Assembly (NCBI RefSeq): GCF_028898945.1 | Contig: NZ_CP118607.1 | Location: 2,466,001-2,530,000 of the forward strand | DNA length: 64,000 nt | Direction of reading: 5' to 3' | From: Pseudomonas sp. PSKL.D1 | GTDB taxonomy: Bacteria; Pseudomonadota; Gammaproteobacteria; Pseudomonadales; Pseudomonadaceae | Shown: positions 19,772 through 28,903 of the stretch, in pieces | Numbering within the stretch: position 1 is the stretch's first letter | Layout of the letters: each line of letters opens with the position of its first letter | Notes under the pieces: generated by a model | The model's database searches: none | What the model saw: the letters and a program-made list of their open reading frames with translations, nothing else | Told to the model about the DNA's origin: nothing | Program-made: the position numbers and the translations under genes

Positions 19772-21376
19772 TCAGTGTTTGCCCAGCATCAACTTTACGC
19801 GCTCTTGCAAGTGCTTGAGCTCGAAAGGCTTGCCGATCATTTGCATGCCTGGCCCGAGAAACCCTTCACGCGACATCGCCGTCTCGGCGTACCCGGTGAT
19901 GAACAGCACCGGCAGGTGTGGTTTTAACTTACGGGCAATTTCCGCCAGTTGCCTGCCATTCATGCCGGGCAGCCCGACATCGCTGACCAGCAGGTCGATG
20001 GGCTGTGACGACTGCAGCAATTGCAGCGCTTCAGCAGCACTGCCCACGCTCTGGCAGATAAAACCGTAGTCCTGCAATGCTTGCGTCAACAGCTGGCGTA
20101 CAGGGTAATCGTCCTCCACCAACAACACATGCCGGCCCACGCTTTCGGGCTGGGGCACAGGCAACGCAGGGTGTGGCTTGGGTTGGTCCAGATGCCTGGG
20201 CAGGTAAAGGTCTACCTGAGTGCCTTGGCCTATCTGGCTTTTCAGCAGCACGTGGCCATGGGATTGTTTGCTGAAGCCATAGACCATCGACAAACCCAGG
20301 CCAATGCCCTGGCCGATCGGTTTGGTACTGAAGAAGGGCTCGAAGGCATGTTCGAGCGTACCTTGCGACATGCCCTGGCCATCATCGATGATGCTCAGGC
20401 AGGCATAATCGCCATTGGCCAGGCCGGAACCGGCAAAATCTTCTGCTTCGACTGGCTGGTTACGGGCCTTGATGCTCAGATCGCCACCGTTGGGCATGGC
20501 TTCGCAGGCGTTTAGCAGCAGGTTTTCAAGGGCTTCCTGCAACTGCCCTTGGTCGGCCTGTACGGGCCACAGGTCGTTGGCGAGGTCCAGATGCAGGTTG
20601 ACCGTGTACCTGGCGTCCAGCTTCTGCGCCTGCAGCATGGCCTGCAGGTCGATGCGCTGGCTGTGCAGCGATTGGCGCGACGAAAACGCGAGCAAGCGAT
20701 GGGTAAGCCTTGATGCCCGCGACACGGCTTCCCGGCCCATGTGCAGCACGCTCTCCAACCCTTGTGTGCGCCCTTGCTTCAAGCGCCGGTCGATCAACTC
20801 GAAACTACCGCCAATACTGGTTAGCAGGTTGTTGAAATCATGCGCTACGCCGCCGGCCAACTGGCCGATGGCTTCCATCTTGCGGGTTTGTTGCAGGGCC
20901 ATCTCGCTGATGTGTTCCTGTTCGCTGCGAGTATCGAGCTCCACGCGGTACTGCAACGCCGACAGCTGATCGCGAGCTTGATACTGACGGCGTCGGTTGC
21001 GCAAAGCCGTCTGGCTCAGTTGCACCAGCTGCGTTTCTTCGTAGGGTGTCACCAATAACGTGAGGTTGCCCAAGGGGTGGTCGCAAGGGGTTGTAGCGGT
21101 GGTGGCGACCTGAGTAATCATCACGATAGGCAGGTCGGACCAGCTGGGCTGACCTTTGATGAACGCATGCAGCCCGTCCTGGGTAAAGGTATCGAGCGTG
21201 TTTTGCGCAATGATGGCCAGCCCGGCACCTTCTGCCAGGCCAGCTTCGAATTTATCGATGTCGCCGGTGCAAAGGCAGGTTATACCGGCGTTGGCCAAGA
21301 GCGCAGCGGTGTCAGTGGCAAGCTGCGTCGGTGCCATGATCACGGCACGTTCGTCCAGCGACAGCGAACTGGCCAA
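19772..21376 (-). CDS. Hybrid histidine kinase with N-terminal receiver-like domain
   Basis: 534 residues, soluble. Residues 10-125 look like a receiver fold lacking an obvious phosphorylatable Asp (IIAQNTLDTF occupies the position). Then come a short coiled linker, HisKA (GGVAHDFNNLLTS), HATPase (LLNACEAM, IIDDGQGMS, GQGIGLGLSMVYG) and a C-terminal receiver (HVLLVEDDYPVR, phospho-Asp in LVSDVGLPGMNG). It resembles the convergent kinase at 17700-19766 in kinase and receiver parts and probably arose by duplication. A TPR gene lies 100 bases upstream on the same strand. Confidence 0.9.
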   Translation of the reverse strand: MASSLSLDERAVIMAPTQLATDTAALLANAGITCLCTGDIDKFEAGLAEGAGLAIIAQNTLDTFTQDGLHAFIKGQPSWSDLPIVMITQVATTATTPCDHPLGNLTLLVTPYEETQLVQLSQTALRNRRRQYQARDQLSALQYRVELDTRSEQEHISEMALQQTRKMEAIGQLAGGVAHDFNNLLTSIGGSFELIDRRLKQGRTQGLESVLHMGREAVSRASRLTHRLLAFSSRQSLHSQRIDLQAMLQAQKLDARYTVNLHLDLANDLWPVQADQGQLQEALENLLLNACEAMPNGGDLSIKARNQPVEAEDFAGSGLANGDYACLSIIDDGQGMSQGTLEHAFEPFFSTKPIGQGIGLGLSMVYGFSKQSHGHVLLKSQIGQGTQVDLYLPRHLDQPKPHPALPVPQPESVGRHVLLVEDDYPVRQLLTQALQDYGFICQSVGSAAEALQLLQSSQPIDLLVSDVGLPGMNGRQLAEIARKLKPHLPVLFITGYAETAMSREGFLGPGMQMIGKPFELKHLQERVKLMLGKH

Positions 21377-21476
21377 TGCACATCTCCCGTATCAGTGGGC
21401 GAGGCCGATGCTTGGCCTTGCCGCTGGTGGTCCGATATTCACTGGACATCACGCCATCACTGGGGGTTCAACGCAA

Positions 21477-22544
21477 TTACAGGCCTTGCTGCAAAAATGG
21501 ATCGTCGGGGTTTTGCCGCTCCAGCTCCGCGAGCAGCACCTGCACATTCTGCAGCTGGCCGGTTTCTTTCCAGTACTGGATCAACAGCACCCGTGCCTTG
21601 CGGTTGGCGGGCTGCCGGCTCAACAGGTTTTCCAGCTGCTTCTGGGCGGCATCGGCCTGGTCCAGGTCGTGCAGGGTGACGGCAAGGGTGTAGCGGTAGT
21701 CGGCGTTGTCCGGTTCCAGTTCAACCGCACGCGAGAGGGCGAGCAACGCGTATTCGCGCTGCTCGTGGCGGTTGAGCCACAACCCCAGCTCATGTTGCAA
21801 AAAGGCCGAGTCCGGGCGCAACGCCAGCGCTTTGGCAAGTACCTGGCGTGACGGGTCGTGCTGGCCCTGGCGCTCCAGCAGGCGTACCTGCGCGGCCAGG
21901 GCATCGAGGTTGTCCGGGGCAACCGCCAGGGCGCGCTGCAACGCTGCGCCGGCTTGTGGGTAATCGTTCTCGTGCAGGTACAGGCGGGCCAGGTGCACCT
22001 GTGCATCGGCGTCATCAGGCCGTTGCGTCAACACCGCCTGGTATTGCTCAAGGGCAGCCTGAAGCGGGCCGAAATACAGGCCGATCGCATCCGGGGTCAG
22101 CCCGAGCAGGGCATCCACCGTGGCAAAACGCACGCTCTGGTCATCATCATCGAGCAACGGGCCCAGCACCAGGCTGCGCTGGGCTGCGGGCAGCAGGCGG
22201 CGAACGCTGGCGATGGCGGCGCGGCGCACCAGTGGGTCAGTGTGCTGCAGGTCTTGCCGGGCGAGCTTCAGGGCTTGGGGTGACGGGTAATTGGGCAGTT
22301 CGGCGTACAGTGCGGCGCGGCGGATTGCGGGCAGGTCGGTGCGCTGCAGTTGCTGGTAAAGCACCCGCGCAGCCCCGGGCTTGCCGTCGTGGGCCTGGCG
22401 CAGGGCTTTGCTGTAGCTGTGTGGCGGTACGCTGGGGGCAGGTGGTGGCGTGTCGCGGTGCAGGTAGCCGATGGTGACCGGTACCAGGATCAGCAACAGC
22501 AAGGCGATCAGGTAGCGGTGGCGTTTGGGCATCGTGCGGTCCAT
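21477..22544 (-). CDS. Membrane-anchored TPR protein
   Basis: About 355 residues from the ATG at 22544. An N-terminal signal anchor (HRYLIALLLLILVPVTIGYL) is followed by a periplasmic helical region with HEAT-like and tetratricopeptide repeats (for example ADAQVHLARLYLHENDYPQA and AFLQHELGLWLNRHEQREYA). The longer reading frame up to 22646 runs into the REP repeat, so I rejected that start; 22532 is also possible. The partner is unknown. It may share a transcript with the histidine kinase downstream. Confidence 0.8.
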   Translation of the reverse strand: MDRTMPKRHRYLIALLLLILVPVTIGYLHRDTPPPAPSVPPHSYSKALRQAHDGKPGAARVLYQQLQRTDLPAIRRAALYAELPNYPSPQALKLARQDLQHTDPLVRRAAIASVRRLLPAAQRSLVLGPLLDDDDQSVRFATVDALLGLTPDAIGLYFGPLQAALEQYQAVLTQRPDDADAQVHLARLYLHENDYPQAGAALQRALAVAPDNLDALAAQVRLLERQGQHDPSRQVLAKALALRPDSAFLQHELGLWLNRHEQREYALLALSRAVELEPDNADYRYTLAVTLHDLDQADAAQKQLENLLSRQPANRKARVLLIQYWKETGQLQNVQVLLAELERQNPDDPFLQQGL

Positions 22545-22623
22545 GGCGGTGGGAAGGCAGAGCTTGGGGGAGATTGGGTTGGGGTGCAAGGTGTCTGCCC
22601 CAAGTTGTGGGTTGCCTTTGAGA

Positions 22624-22729
22624 TCGAGCGTCGCTTTGCGACGCATCGCGGATGAATCCGCTCCTACAAGTGATGCGCTGCCCTTGTAGGAGCGGATTCA
22701 TCCGCGATGCGCCGCAAAGCGGCGCTCGA
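22624..22729. repeat. REP inverted pair with 47-base arms
   Basis: Arms 22624-22670 and 22683-22729 are inverted copies with two mismatches around a 12-base centre. The inner part has the core CTTGTAGGAGCGGATTCATC. The outer part (TCGAGCG, CGCTTTGCG) resembles the hairpin at 46893-46980. It separates the TPR gene from the mexEF-oprN operon. Confidence 0.88.
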
Positions 22730-22760
22730 CCTCACAAACAACAAACACCTCAAGGCGAAC

Positions 22761-22796
22761 AAAAAAATGCCCCACAGGCCAGGGGCCTGCGGGGCA
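22761..22796 (-). terminator. Rho-independent terminator of mexEF-oprN
   Basis: On the minus strand a 13-base-pair stem (TGCCCCGCAGGCC pairing with one mismatch, 3-base loop) is followed directly by seven T residues. It lies 42 bases past the oprN stop, the right place to end the operon. Confidence 0.9.
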
Positions 22797-22838
22797 AACG
22801 GTTGGGAGAGTAACCAACCAAAGGAGCTGTGTGTACGT

Positions 22839-24257
22839 TCAGCGCGTGCTGGCTACCGTTTCAGGCTGCCAGCCACCGCCCAGGGCCTTGTAGATCGAGA
22901 CAATGCCGCGGTAAAGCTCGACCTCGCCCACGGCCTGGGCATCTTCGGCGCTCAGGCGCTCGCGTTCGGCGTCCAGCAGCACCAGGTAATCCACCGTGCC
23001 TTCGCGGTAGCGCACCGAGGCCAGGTCGGCCGCCTTGCGGCTGGCCTCGCTCTGGCGAATCAGCGACAGCAACCGTTGCTGAGTCTTGTCGTAATCGCTG
23101 AAGGCATTGGCCGATTCCTCCAGGGCAAGCAGTACCTGCTGTTCATAGCTGGCCAGCGCACCTTCGGCATCGGCCTTGGCACCGCGCAGGCGGGCCCGCA
23201 CGCTGCCCAGGTCGAACGCGGCCCAGGTGATGCTCGGGCCCAGCGCCCAGGCATTGGCCGCCGAGGAGCCGATCTGCGAACCCCGGGCGGCGGTAAAGCC
23301 CAGGAAGCCGCTAAGGCTCACCCGCGGGAACAGGTCGGCGGTGGCCACGCCAACATTGGCGGTGGCCGCCGCCAGTTGACGTTCGGCGCTACGAATGTCC
23401 GGGCGGCGGCGCAGCAGTTCGCCCGGGTCGCCAACTGGCAGGGCTTTGGCGATGGCAGGCAGGGCCTTGGGCGACAAGTCCACGCTCAAGGCGTCCGGGC
23501 GCTGGCCGAGGAGGGTGGCGATGCGGTGCCGGGCGCGAGCTTGTTCGGCCTGCAGCTGTGGCACGGTGGCTTCGACGCCGGCCAGGCGTGCATCGGCGCG
23601 CACCACATCCAGTTCGTTGCCCACGCCGGCATCGCGCAGGGTGACGGTGATGGTGCGCGATTCCTGCTGGGTCTTGAGGTTGGCCACGGCAATTTTCTCG
23701 CGCAGCTGCGCCCCGCGCAGCTGGCCATAAGCGTCGACCAGTTCGGCAATCAGGCTGACCTGCAGCTGTTGCAGGTCGGCCTGGGCGGCGTCCGCCTGGG
23801 CATCGCTGGCCTCGATCTGGCGCTGAATGCGGCCGAACAGGTCAAGCTCCCAGGCCATGTCCAGGCCGAGGTCATAGCGTTCGCTGTTGACCCGGTCCTC
23901 GGTCTGGCCGGGAATCTGGCCCTTGCCAATGTCGCTGCTGACGCGGCTGGTGACCACCGGCAACTGGTCGTTGGCGGCGTCATCGCGTATGGCCCGTGCC
24001 GATTTCAGGCGGGCGAAGGCCACGCGCAGGTCGCGGTTACCGTCCAGGGAGGTCTGCACCAACTGGTTCAGTACCGGGTCGTCGAACTGCTTCCACCAGA
24101 TGCTTTCGAAGCGGCTGCGGTCGAAGGCCTTGGCCTGTGCGTCCTGGCTGTCGAAATGCGCCGGTTCAGTGGCGGGGGCCTGGTAGTCCGGGCCCACTGC
24201 ACAGGCTGCCAGGGCCAAGGCAAGCAGGCTTGGGGTCAGGGGTTTGAGCAGGTTCAT
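22839..24257 (-). CDS. oprN: RND efflux outer-membrane lipoprotein OprN-like
   Basis: 472 residues, TolC/OprM-type outer-membrane channel. The lipoprotein signal MNLLKPLTPSLLALALAACA gives lipidated Cys19. Two outer-membrane-factor repeats follow (FEASWELDLFGR-like MAWELDLFGRIQRQ at about 150; VRYREGTVDYLVLLDAER at about 420). It overlaps the mexF stop by 4 bases. The operon order adaptor-pump-channel and the MexF-type pump indicate OprN rather than OprM. Confidence 0.93.
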   Translation of the reverse strand: MNLLKPLTPSLLALALAACAVGPDYQAPATEPAHFDSQDAQAKAFDRSRFESIWWKQFDDPVLNQLVQTSLDGNRDLRVAFARLKSARAIRDDAANDQLPVVTSRVSSDIGKGQIPGQTEDRVNSERYDLGLDMAWELDLFGRIQRQIEASDAQADAAQADLQQLQVSLIAELVDAYGQLRGAQLREKIAVANLKTQQESRTITVTLRDAGVGNELDVVRADARLAGVEATVPQLQAEQARARHRIATLLGQRPDALSVDLSPKALPAIAKALPVGDPGELLRRRPDIRSAERQLAAATANVGVATADLFPRVSLSGFLGFTAARGSQIGSSAANAWALGPSITWAAFDLGSVRARLRGAKADAEGALASYEQQVLLALEESANAFSDYDKTQQRLLSLIRQSEASRKAADLASVRYREGTVDYLVLLDAERERLSAEDAQAVGEVELYRGIVSIYKALGGGWQPETVASTR

Positions 24258-27200
24258 GCGTGGCTCTCCAGGCGTTGAGCGCGCTCGGCCTTGCGGGCCT
24301 GGCGACGCTCGACGAAACGGCGGATCAGGAAGAAGAACACCGGGGTCAGGAACAGGCCGAACACAGTCACGCCAATCATCCCCGAGAACACCGCCACACC
24401 CATGGCATGGCGCATTTCCGAGCCGGCACCCGAGGAGAACACCAGCGGCACCACACCCATGATGAAGGCGATCGAGGTCATCAGGATTGGCCGCAGGCGC
24501 AGGCGGCAGGCTTCCAGTACTGCGGCCAACGGGTCGAGGCCCTTGGCCTGTTCATCCTTGGCGAACTCGACGATCAGGATGGCGTTCTTGCACGCCAGGC
24601 CCACCAGCACGATCAGGCCGATCTGGGTGAAGATGTTGTTATCCCCCCCGGAAACGATCACCCCGGTAATGGCCGACAGCAGGGTCATCGGCACGATCAG
24701 GATCACCGCCAGCGGCAGGCTCCAGCTTTCGTACTGGGCCGCCAGCACCAGGAAGGCCAGCAACACGCACAGCGGGAATACCAGCAGCGCGGTGTTGCCC
24801 GAGAGGATCTGCTGGTAGGTCAGGTCGGTCCACTCGAAGGTCATGCCGTTGGGCAGTTCTTCCTTGAGCAGCTTCTCGATGGCGGCCTCGGCCTGGCCGG
24901 AGCTATAGCCGGGTGCCGCCGCACCGTTGATTTCGGCGGTGATGAAGCCGTTGTAGTGCATCACCCGGTCCGGGCCAGAGGTGTCGCTGACCTTGAGGAA
25001 GGTCGCCAGCGGGATCATCTCGCCCAGATTGTTGCGCACCTTCAACTGGCCGATTTGCTCGGCATCCAGGCGGAACTGCTGCTCGGCCTGAACGTTGACC
25101 TGGTAGGTGCGGCCAAAGCGGTTGAAGTCGTTGGTGTACAGCGAGCCCAGGTAAACCTGCAAGGTGTCGAAGATGTCGGTGATGGCCACGCCGTGGGTCT
25201 TGGCCTTTTCCCGGTCGATGGCGGCATCGACCTGCGGCACGTTGACCTGGTAGCTGGTGAACAGCCCGGCCAGCTCCGGCACGTTATGGCTCTTGGCAAT
25301 GATGTTCTGGGTTTCCTTGTACAGCGCTTCGTAGCCCAGGTTGCCACGGTCCTCGATCTGCAGGCGGAAGCCGCCGATGGTGCCCAGGCCTTGTACCGGC
25401 GGTGGCGGGAAGATGGCGATGTAGGCGTCCTGAATATCAGCGAACTTGGCGTTCAGCGCTGCCGCGATGGCCGCTGCCGACTGGCTCGGGTCCTTGCGCT
25501 CGTCAAACGGCTTGAGCGGGGTGAACACGATGCCGCTGTTGGGGCTGTTGGTGAAGCCGTTGATCGACAGGCCCGGGAAGGCCACCGAGTCGGCCACGCC
25601 AGGTTGCTCCAGGGCAATTTCGCTCATCTTCTTGATGACCGCTTCGGTACGGTCCAGGCTGGCCGCATCCGGCAGTTGCGCGAATGCCACCAGGTACTGC
25701 TTGTCCTGCGCCGGCACAAACCCGGTTGGCGTGGACGAGAAGCCCAGGTAAGTCAGGCCCATCAGGCCGGCATACACGAACAGGGCAATGCCGCTGGAGC
25801 GGATGACCCGGCGCACGCCACCGACGTAGCGGTTGGAGGCACGGTCGAAGAAGCGGTTGAACGGCGCGAACAGCCAGCCACCCAGCAGCTTGTCGAGGAA
25901 CCGCGAGAACCGGTCTTTGGGCGCGTGGTGGTCCTTGAGCAGCACGGCGGCCAGGGCCGGCGACAGGGTCAGCGAGTTGAACGCCGAAATGACGGTGGAG
26001 ATGGCGATGGTCAGGGCAAACTGCTTGTAGAACTGCCCCGTAAGGCCGGAAATGAACGCCGCCGGCACAAACACGGCGCACAGCACCAGCGCGGTGGCGA
26101 TGATCGGCCCGGTCACTTCGCCCATGGCCTTTTGCGTGGCCTCAAGCGGTTTAAGGCCCAGCCCGATGTTGCGCTCGACGTTCTCCACCACCACGATCGC
26201 GTCGTCCACCACGATACCGATGGCCAATACCAGGCCGAACAATGACAAGGCGTTGAGCGAGAAGCCAAACAGGTGCATCACCGCAAAAGTGCCGATCAGC
26301 GACACCGGCACGGCCAGCAGCGGGATGATCGAGGCGCGCCAGGTCTGCAGGAACAGGATCACCACCAGCACCACCAGCACCAGGGCTTCGAACAGGGTGT
26401 GTACCACCGCTTCGATGGAGCCGCGCACGAAGATGGTCGGGTCATAGACGATGCTGTAGTCCATCCCCTCCGGGAAGTCCTTCTTCAGCTCGGCCATTTT
26501 CGCCCGCACCTCGTCGGAGATCTCAATGGCGTTGGACCCCGGGCGCTGGAAGATCGGGATGGCCACGGCCGGCTGGTTGTTCAGCAGCGAACGCAAGGCG
26601 TACTGGCTGGAACCGAGTTCGACCCGGGCGATGTCCTTCAGGCGGGTGATTTCGCCATCGGCACCGGCGCGGATGATGATGTTTTCGAACTCTTCCTCAT
26701 TGACCAGGCGGCCCTGGGTGTTGATCGACAGCTGGAAACTGGTGCTGCCGGGGGCGGGCGGGGCGCCCAGCTGGCCGGCGGCCACCTGGCGGTTTTGCTC
26801 GCGGATGGCAGCGACCACGTCGCTGGCGGTGAGGTTGCGCGAAGCGGTCTTGTTCGGGTCGAGCCACACGCGCAGCGAGTAGTCGCCCATGCCGAACAGC
26901 TGCACGTCACCCACACCGCCCAGGCGGGCCAGTTCATCCTTGATGTTGAGGATGGCGTAGTTGGACAGGTAGAGCATGTCGTAGCGGTTGTCCGGCGAGG
27001 TCAGGTGCACGACCATGGTCAGGTCGGGCGAAGCCTTGTCGACGGTGATACCGATGCGTGTCACTTCTTCCGGCAGCTTGGGCTGGGTGCGGGTGACGCG
27101 GTTTTGCACCTGCACCTGGGCGTTGTCCAGGTCGGTACCCAGGGCAAAGGTGATGGTCAGCGTCAGCTTGCCATCGGCGGTGGACTGCGAGGACATGTAC

Positions 27201-27433
27201 AGCATGTTCTCGACACCGGTAATGGCCTGCTCCAGCGGTGCGGCGACGGTTTCGCCAATCACCTTGGGGTTGGCGCCGGGGAAGTTGGCGCGCACCACCA
27301 CGGTGGGCGGGACCACTTCCGGGTACTCGCTGATTGGCAGCTGGAACAGCGAGATGGAGCCCGCAATCAGCAGCACCAGCGACAGCACCGCCGCAAAGAT
27401 GGGCCGGGTAATGAAGAATTTGGAAAAGTTCAT
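24254..27433 (-). CDS. mexF: RND efflux pump inner-membrane transporter MexF
   Basis: 1059 residues, full length for an HAE1-family RND pump that exports drugs by proton exchange. The N-terminus is MNFSKFFITRPIFAAVLSLV. The proton-relay aspartates are in IVVDDAIVVVENVERN, and the 12 membrane helices and two large periplasmic loops are as expected. The subfamily matches MexF, which exports chloramphenicol, quinolones and trimethoprim in P. aeruginosa; the substrate range here is inferred. It lies 12 bases after mexE and overlaps oprN. Confidence 0.95.
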   Translation of the reverse strand: MNFSKFFITRPIFAAVLSLVLLIAGSISLFQLPISEYPEVVPPTVVVRANFPGANPKVIGETVAAPLEQAITGVENMLYMSSQSTADGKLTLTITFALGTDLDNAQVQVQNRVTRTQPKLPEEVTRIGITVDKASPDLTMVVHLTSPDNRYDMLYLSNYAILNIKDELARLGGVGDVQLFGMGDYSLRVWLDPNKTASRNLTASDVVAAIREQNRQVAAGQLGAPPAPGSTSFQLSINTQGRLVNEEEFENIIIRAGADGEITRLKDIARVELGSSQYALRSLLNNQPAVAIPIFQRPGSNAIEISDEVRAKMAELKKDFPEGMDYSIVYDPTIFVRGSIEAVVHTLFEALVLVVLVVILFLQTWRASIIPLLAVPVSLIGTFAVMHLFGFSLNALSLFGLVLAIGIVVDDAIVVVENVERNIGLGLKPLEATQKAMGEVTGPIIATALVLCAVFVPAAFISGLTGQFYKQFALTIAISTVISAFNSLTLSPALAAVLLKDHHAPKDRFSRFLDKLLGGWLFAPFNRFFDRASNRYVGGVRRVIRSSGIALFVYAGLMGLTYLGFSSTPTGFVPAQDKQYLVAFAQLPDAASLDRTEAVIKKMSEIALEQPGVADSVAFPGLSINGFTNSPNSGIVFTPLKPFDERKDPSQSAAAIAAALNAKFADIQDAYIAIFPPPPVQGLGTIGGFRLQIEDRGNLGYEALYKETQNIIAKSHNVPELAGLFTSYQVNVPQVDAAIDREKAKTHGVAITDIFDTLQVYLGSLYTNDFNRFGRTYQVNVQAEQQFRLDAEQIGQLKVRNNLGEMIPLATFLKVSDTSGPDRVMHYNGFITAEINGAAAPGYSSGQAEAAIEKLLKEELPNGMTFEWTDLTYQQILSGNTALLVFPLCVLLAFLVLAAQYESWSLPLAVILIVPMTLLSAITGVIVSGGDNNIFTQIGLIVLVGLACKNAILIVEFAKDEQAKGLDPLAAVLEACRLRLRPILMTSIAFIMGVVPLVFSSGAGSEMRHAMGVAVFSGMIGVTVFGLFLTPVFFFLIRRFVERRQARKAERAQRLESHA

Positions 27434-27445
27434 CGGTAGTGTCCC

Positions 27446-28687
27446 TTAACCGCGTGGCGCCTGGGCGCTGGCGACTTTTTCAGTGGAGCCGGCAACCTTC
27501 TGCACACGGTTGCTGGCCTCCAGGGCCTGGCGTTGCTGGGCGAGGGCGGCGAGGGTTTGTTCGCTGGCCATCGGCGTTTCTTCGGGCGTGACCGGCGAAC
27601 CCGGCCGCACGCGCTGCAGGCCCTTGACCACGATGCGGTCGTCCTTGCTCAGGCCGCTGCGCACGATGCGCAGGCCTTCAAGTTTTGGCCCCAGTTCGAC
27701 GGCGCGGTAGGCAGCCTTGTTGTCCTTGTCCATCACCAGCACGAACTTCTTGCCAAGGTCGGTGCCCACGGCTTCGTCGTTGATCAGCACGGCGTCGTAC
27801 TGGGCGCTGCCCACCAGCTTCAGGCGGGCGTACAGGCCCGGGGTGAACTGGCCGTCGCGGTTGTCGAACACCGCCCGGCCACGGATGGTGCCGGTGCGCG
27901 GGTTGACCTGGTTGTCGACGAAGTTCATCTGGCCCAGGTGCGGGTTGCCGGTTTCGTTGGTCAGGCCCAGATACACCGGGGTGGCCTGGCCGCGCTGGCC
28001 TTCACGCGCCAGCTGGGTGTACTTGAGGTACACGCGCTCGTCGGCGTCGAAGTAGGCATAGACCTTGTCGGTGGACACCACGCTGGTCAGCGGTGTGACG
28101 TCGGCGGTGACGATGTTGCCGGCGGTGAACTGGGCGCGGCTGACACGGCCGCTGATGGGGGCGGTGACGCGGGTGAAGCTCAGGTTCAGGCGCGCCAGGT
28201 CAAGCTGGGCCTGGATCGCATCCACACCGGCACGGGCTTCGGCGGCGGCGCTGCTGCGCGATTCGGCCAGCTCCGCCGAGATGGCGTTGCTGTCACGCAG
28301 GCGCTCGCCACGGCGGGCTTCGTTGGCGCTGCGAATGGCGGTGGCCTTGGCTTGTTGCAGTTGCGCTTCGAGGCGGCGCACTTCGGCCTGGAACGGGCGT
28401 GGGTCAATCTGGAACAGCAAGTCGCCTTTCTTGACCTGGGCACCTTCGGTGAAACCTACCAGGTCGATCTGGCCGGAAACCCGTGGGCGGACTTCGACGG
28501 TTTCCGGTGCTTCCAGGCGGCCGGTGAACTCGTCCCATTCATTGATTGGTTGTTCCAGAACCTTGGCAACGCTGACCTTGGGCGCGGCGGGAGCCTGCAC
28601 GGCGTCGGGGGTGCGGCCACAAGCGCTGAGCACCACCACTGCCAGGGCAGCAAGCGGGAAGCGCAAGGGTTTGAGTGAGTGATCCAT
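27446..28687 (-). CDS. mexE: RND periplasmic adaptor lipoprotein MexE
   Basis: 413 residues, membrane fusion protein that links MexF to OprN. The start at 28687 gives MDHSLKPLRFPLAALAVVVLS followed by lipobox Cys (SACG). The biotinyl-lipoyl halves (VRPRVSGQIDLVGFTEGAQV), a coiled-coil hairpin (about 100-170) and the beta-barrel region (INDEAVGTDLGKKFVLVMD) are visible. The open frame extends upstream to 28822 without signal-peptide sense. First gene of the mexEF-oprN operon; no mexT-like regulator is adjacent in this window. Confidence 0.93.
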   Translation of the reverse strand: MDHSLKPLRFPLAALAVVVLSACGRTPDAVQAPAAPKVSVAKVLEQPINEWDEFTGRLEAPETVEVRPRVSGQIDLVGFTEGAQVKKGDLLFQIDPRPFQAEVRRLEAQLQQAKATAIRSANEARRGERLRDSNAISAELAESRSSAAAEARAGVDAIQAQLDLARLNLSFTRVTAPISGRVSRAQFTAGNIVTADVTPLTSVVSTDKVYAYFDADERVYLKYTQLAREGQRGQATPVYLGLTNETGNPHLGQMNFVDNQVNPRTGTIRGRAVFDNRDGQFTPGLYARLKLVGSAQYDAVLINDEAVGTDLGKKFVLVMDKDNKAAYRAVELGPKLEGLRIVRSGLSKDDRIVVKGLQRVRPGSPVTPEETPMASEQTLAALAQQRQALEASNRVQKVAGSTEKVASAQAPRG

Positions 28688-28777
28688 GGAGAACTCCGCC
28701 AATGTATTAGTAGTGGGCGGAGTGTGAGTGCCTTGCGCGTGGCGCACGAATCGAACGGAGCGAAGGTTATTATCACG

Positions 28778-28792
28778 GGCAATGATATTGCC
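28778..28792. promoter_or_regulatory. Perfect palindrome in mexE / NRPS-like divergent promoter
   Basis: GGCAAT-GAT-ATTGCC, 6-base perfect arms, in the 216-base gap between mexE (minus) and the NRPS-like gene (plus). A TATCGATA palindrome follows at 28801-28808. Either may be an operator for one or both genes. Confidence 0.4.
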
Positions 28793-28903
28793 GAGCCATT
28801 TATCGATATCGCGCATGGGCAAACTGATGGCGCAGTGGTAAGTCCTGCACTAGGGTTGAATTCACCCAGCCCACGGTATTTAGCGCAGCGAGTACTCCAC
28901 GCC

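Noticed and set aside
24260..26245. Long plus-strand open frame (661 codons) opposite mexF
   Set aside because: Composition is biased to His, Gln, Gly and Arg with no domain; mexF on the other strand is certain.
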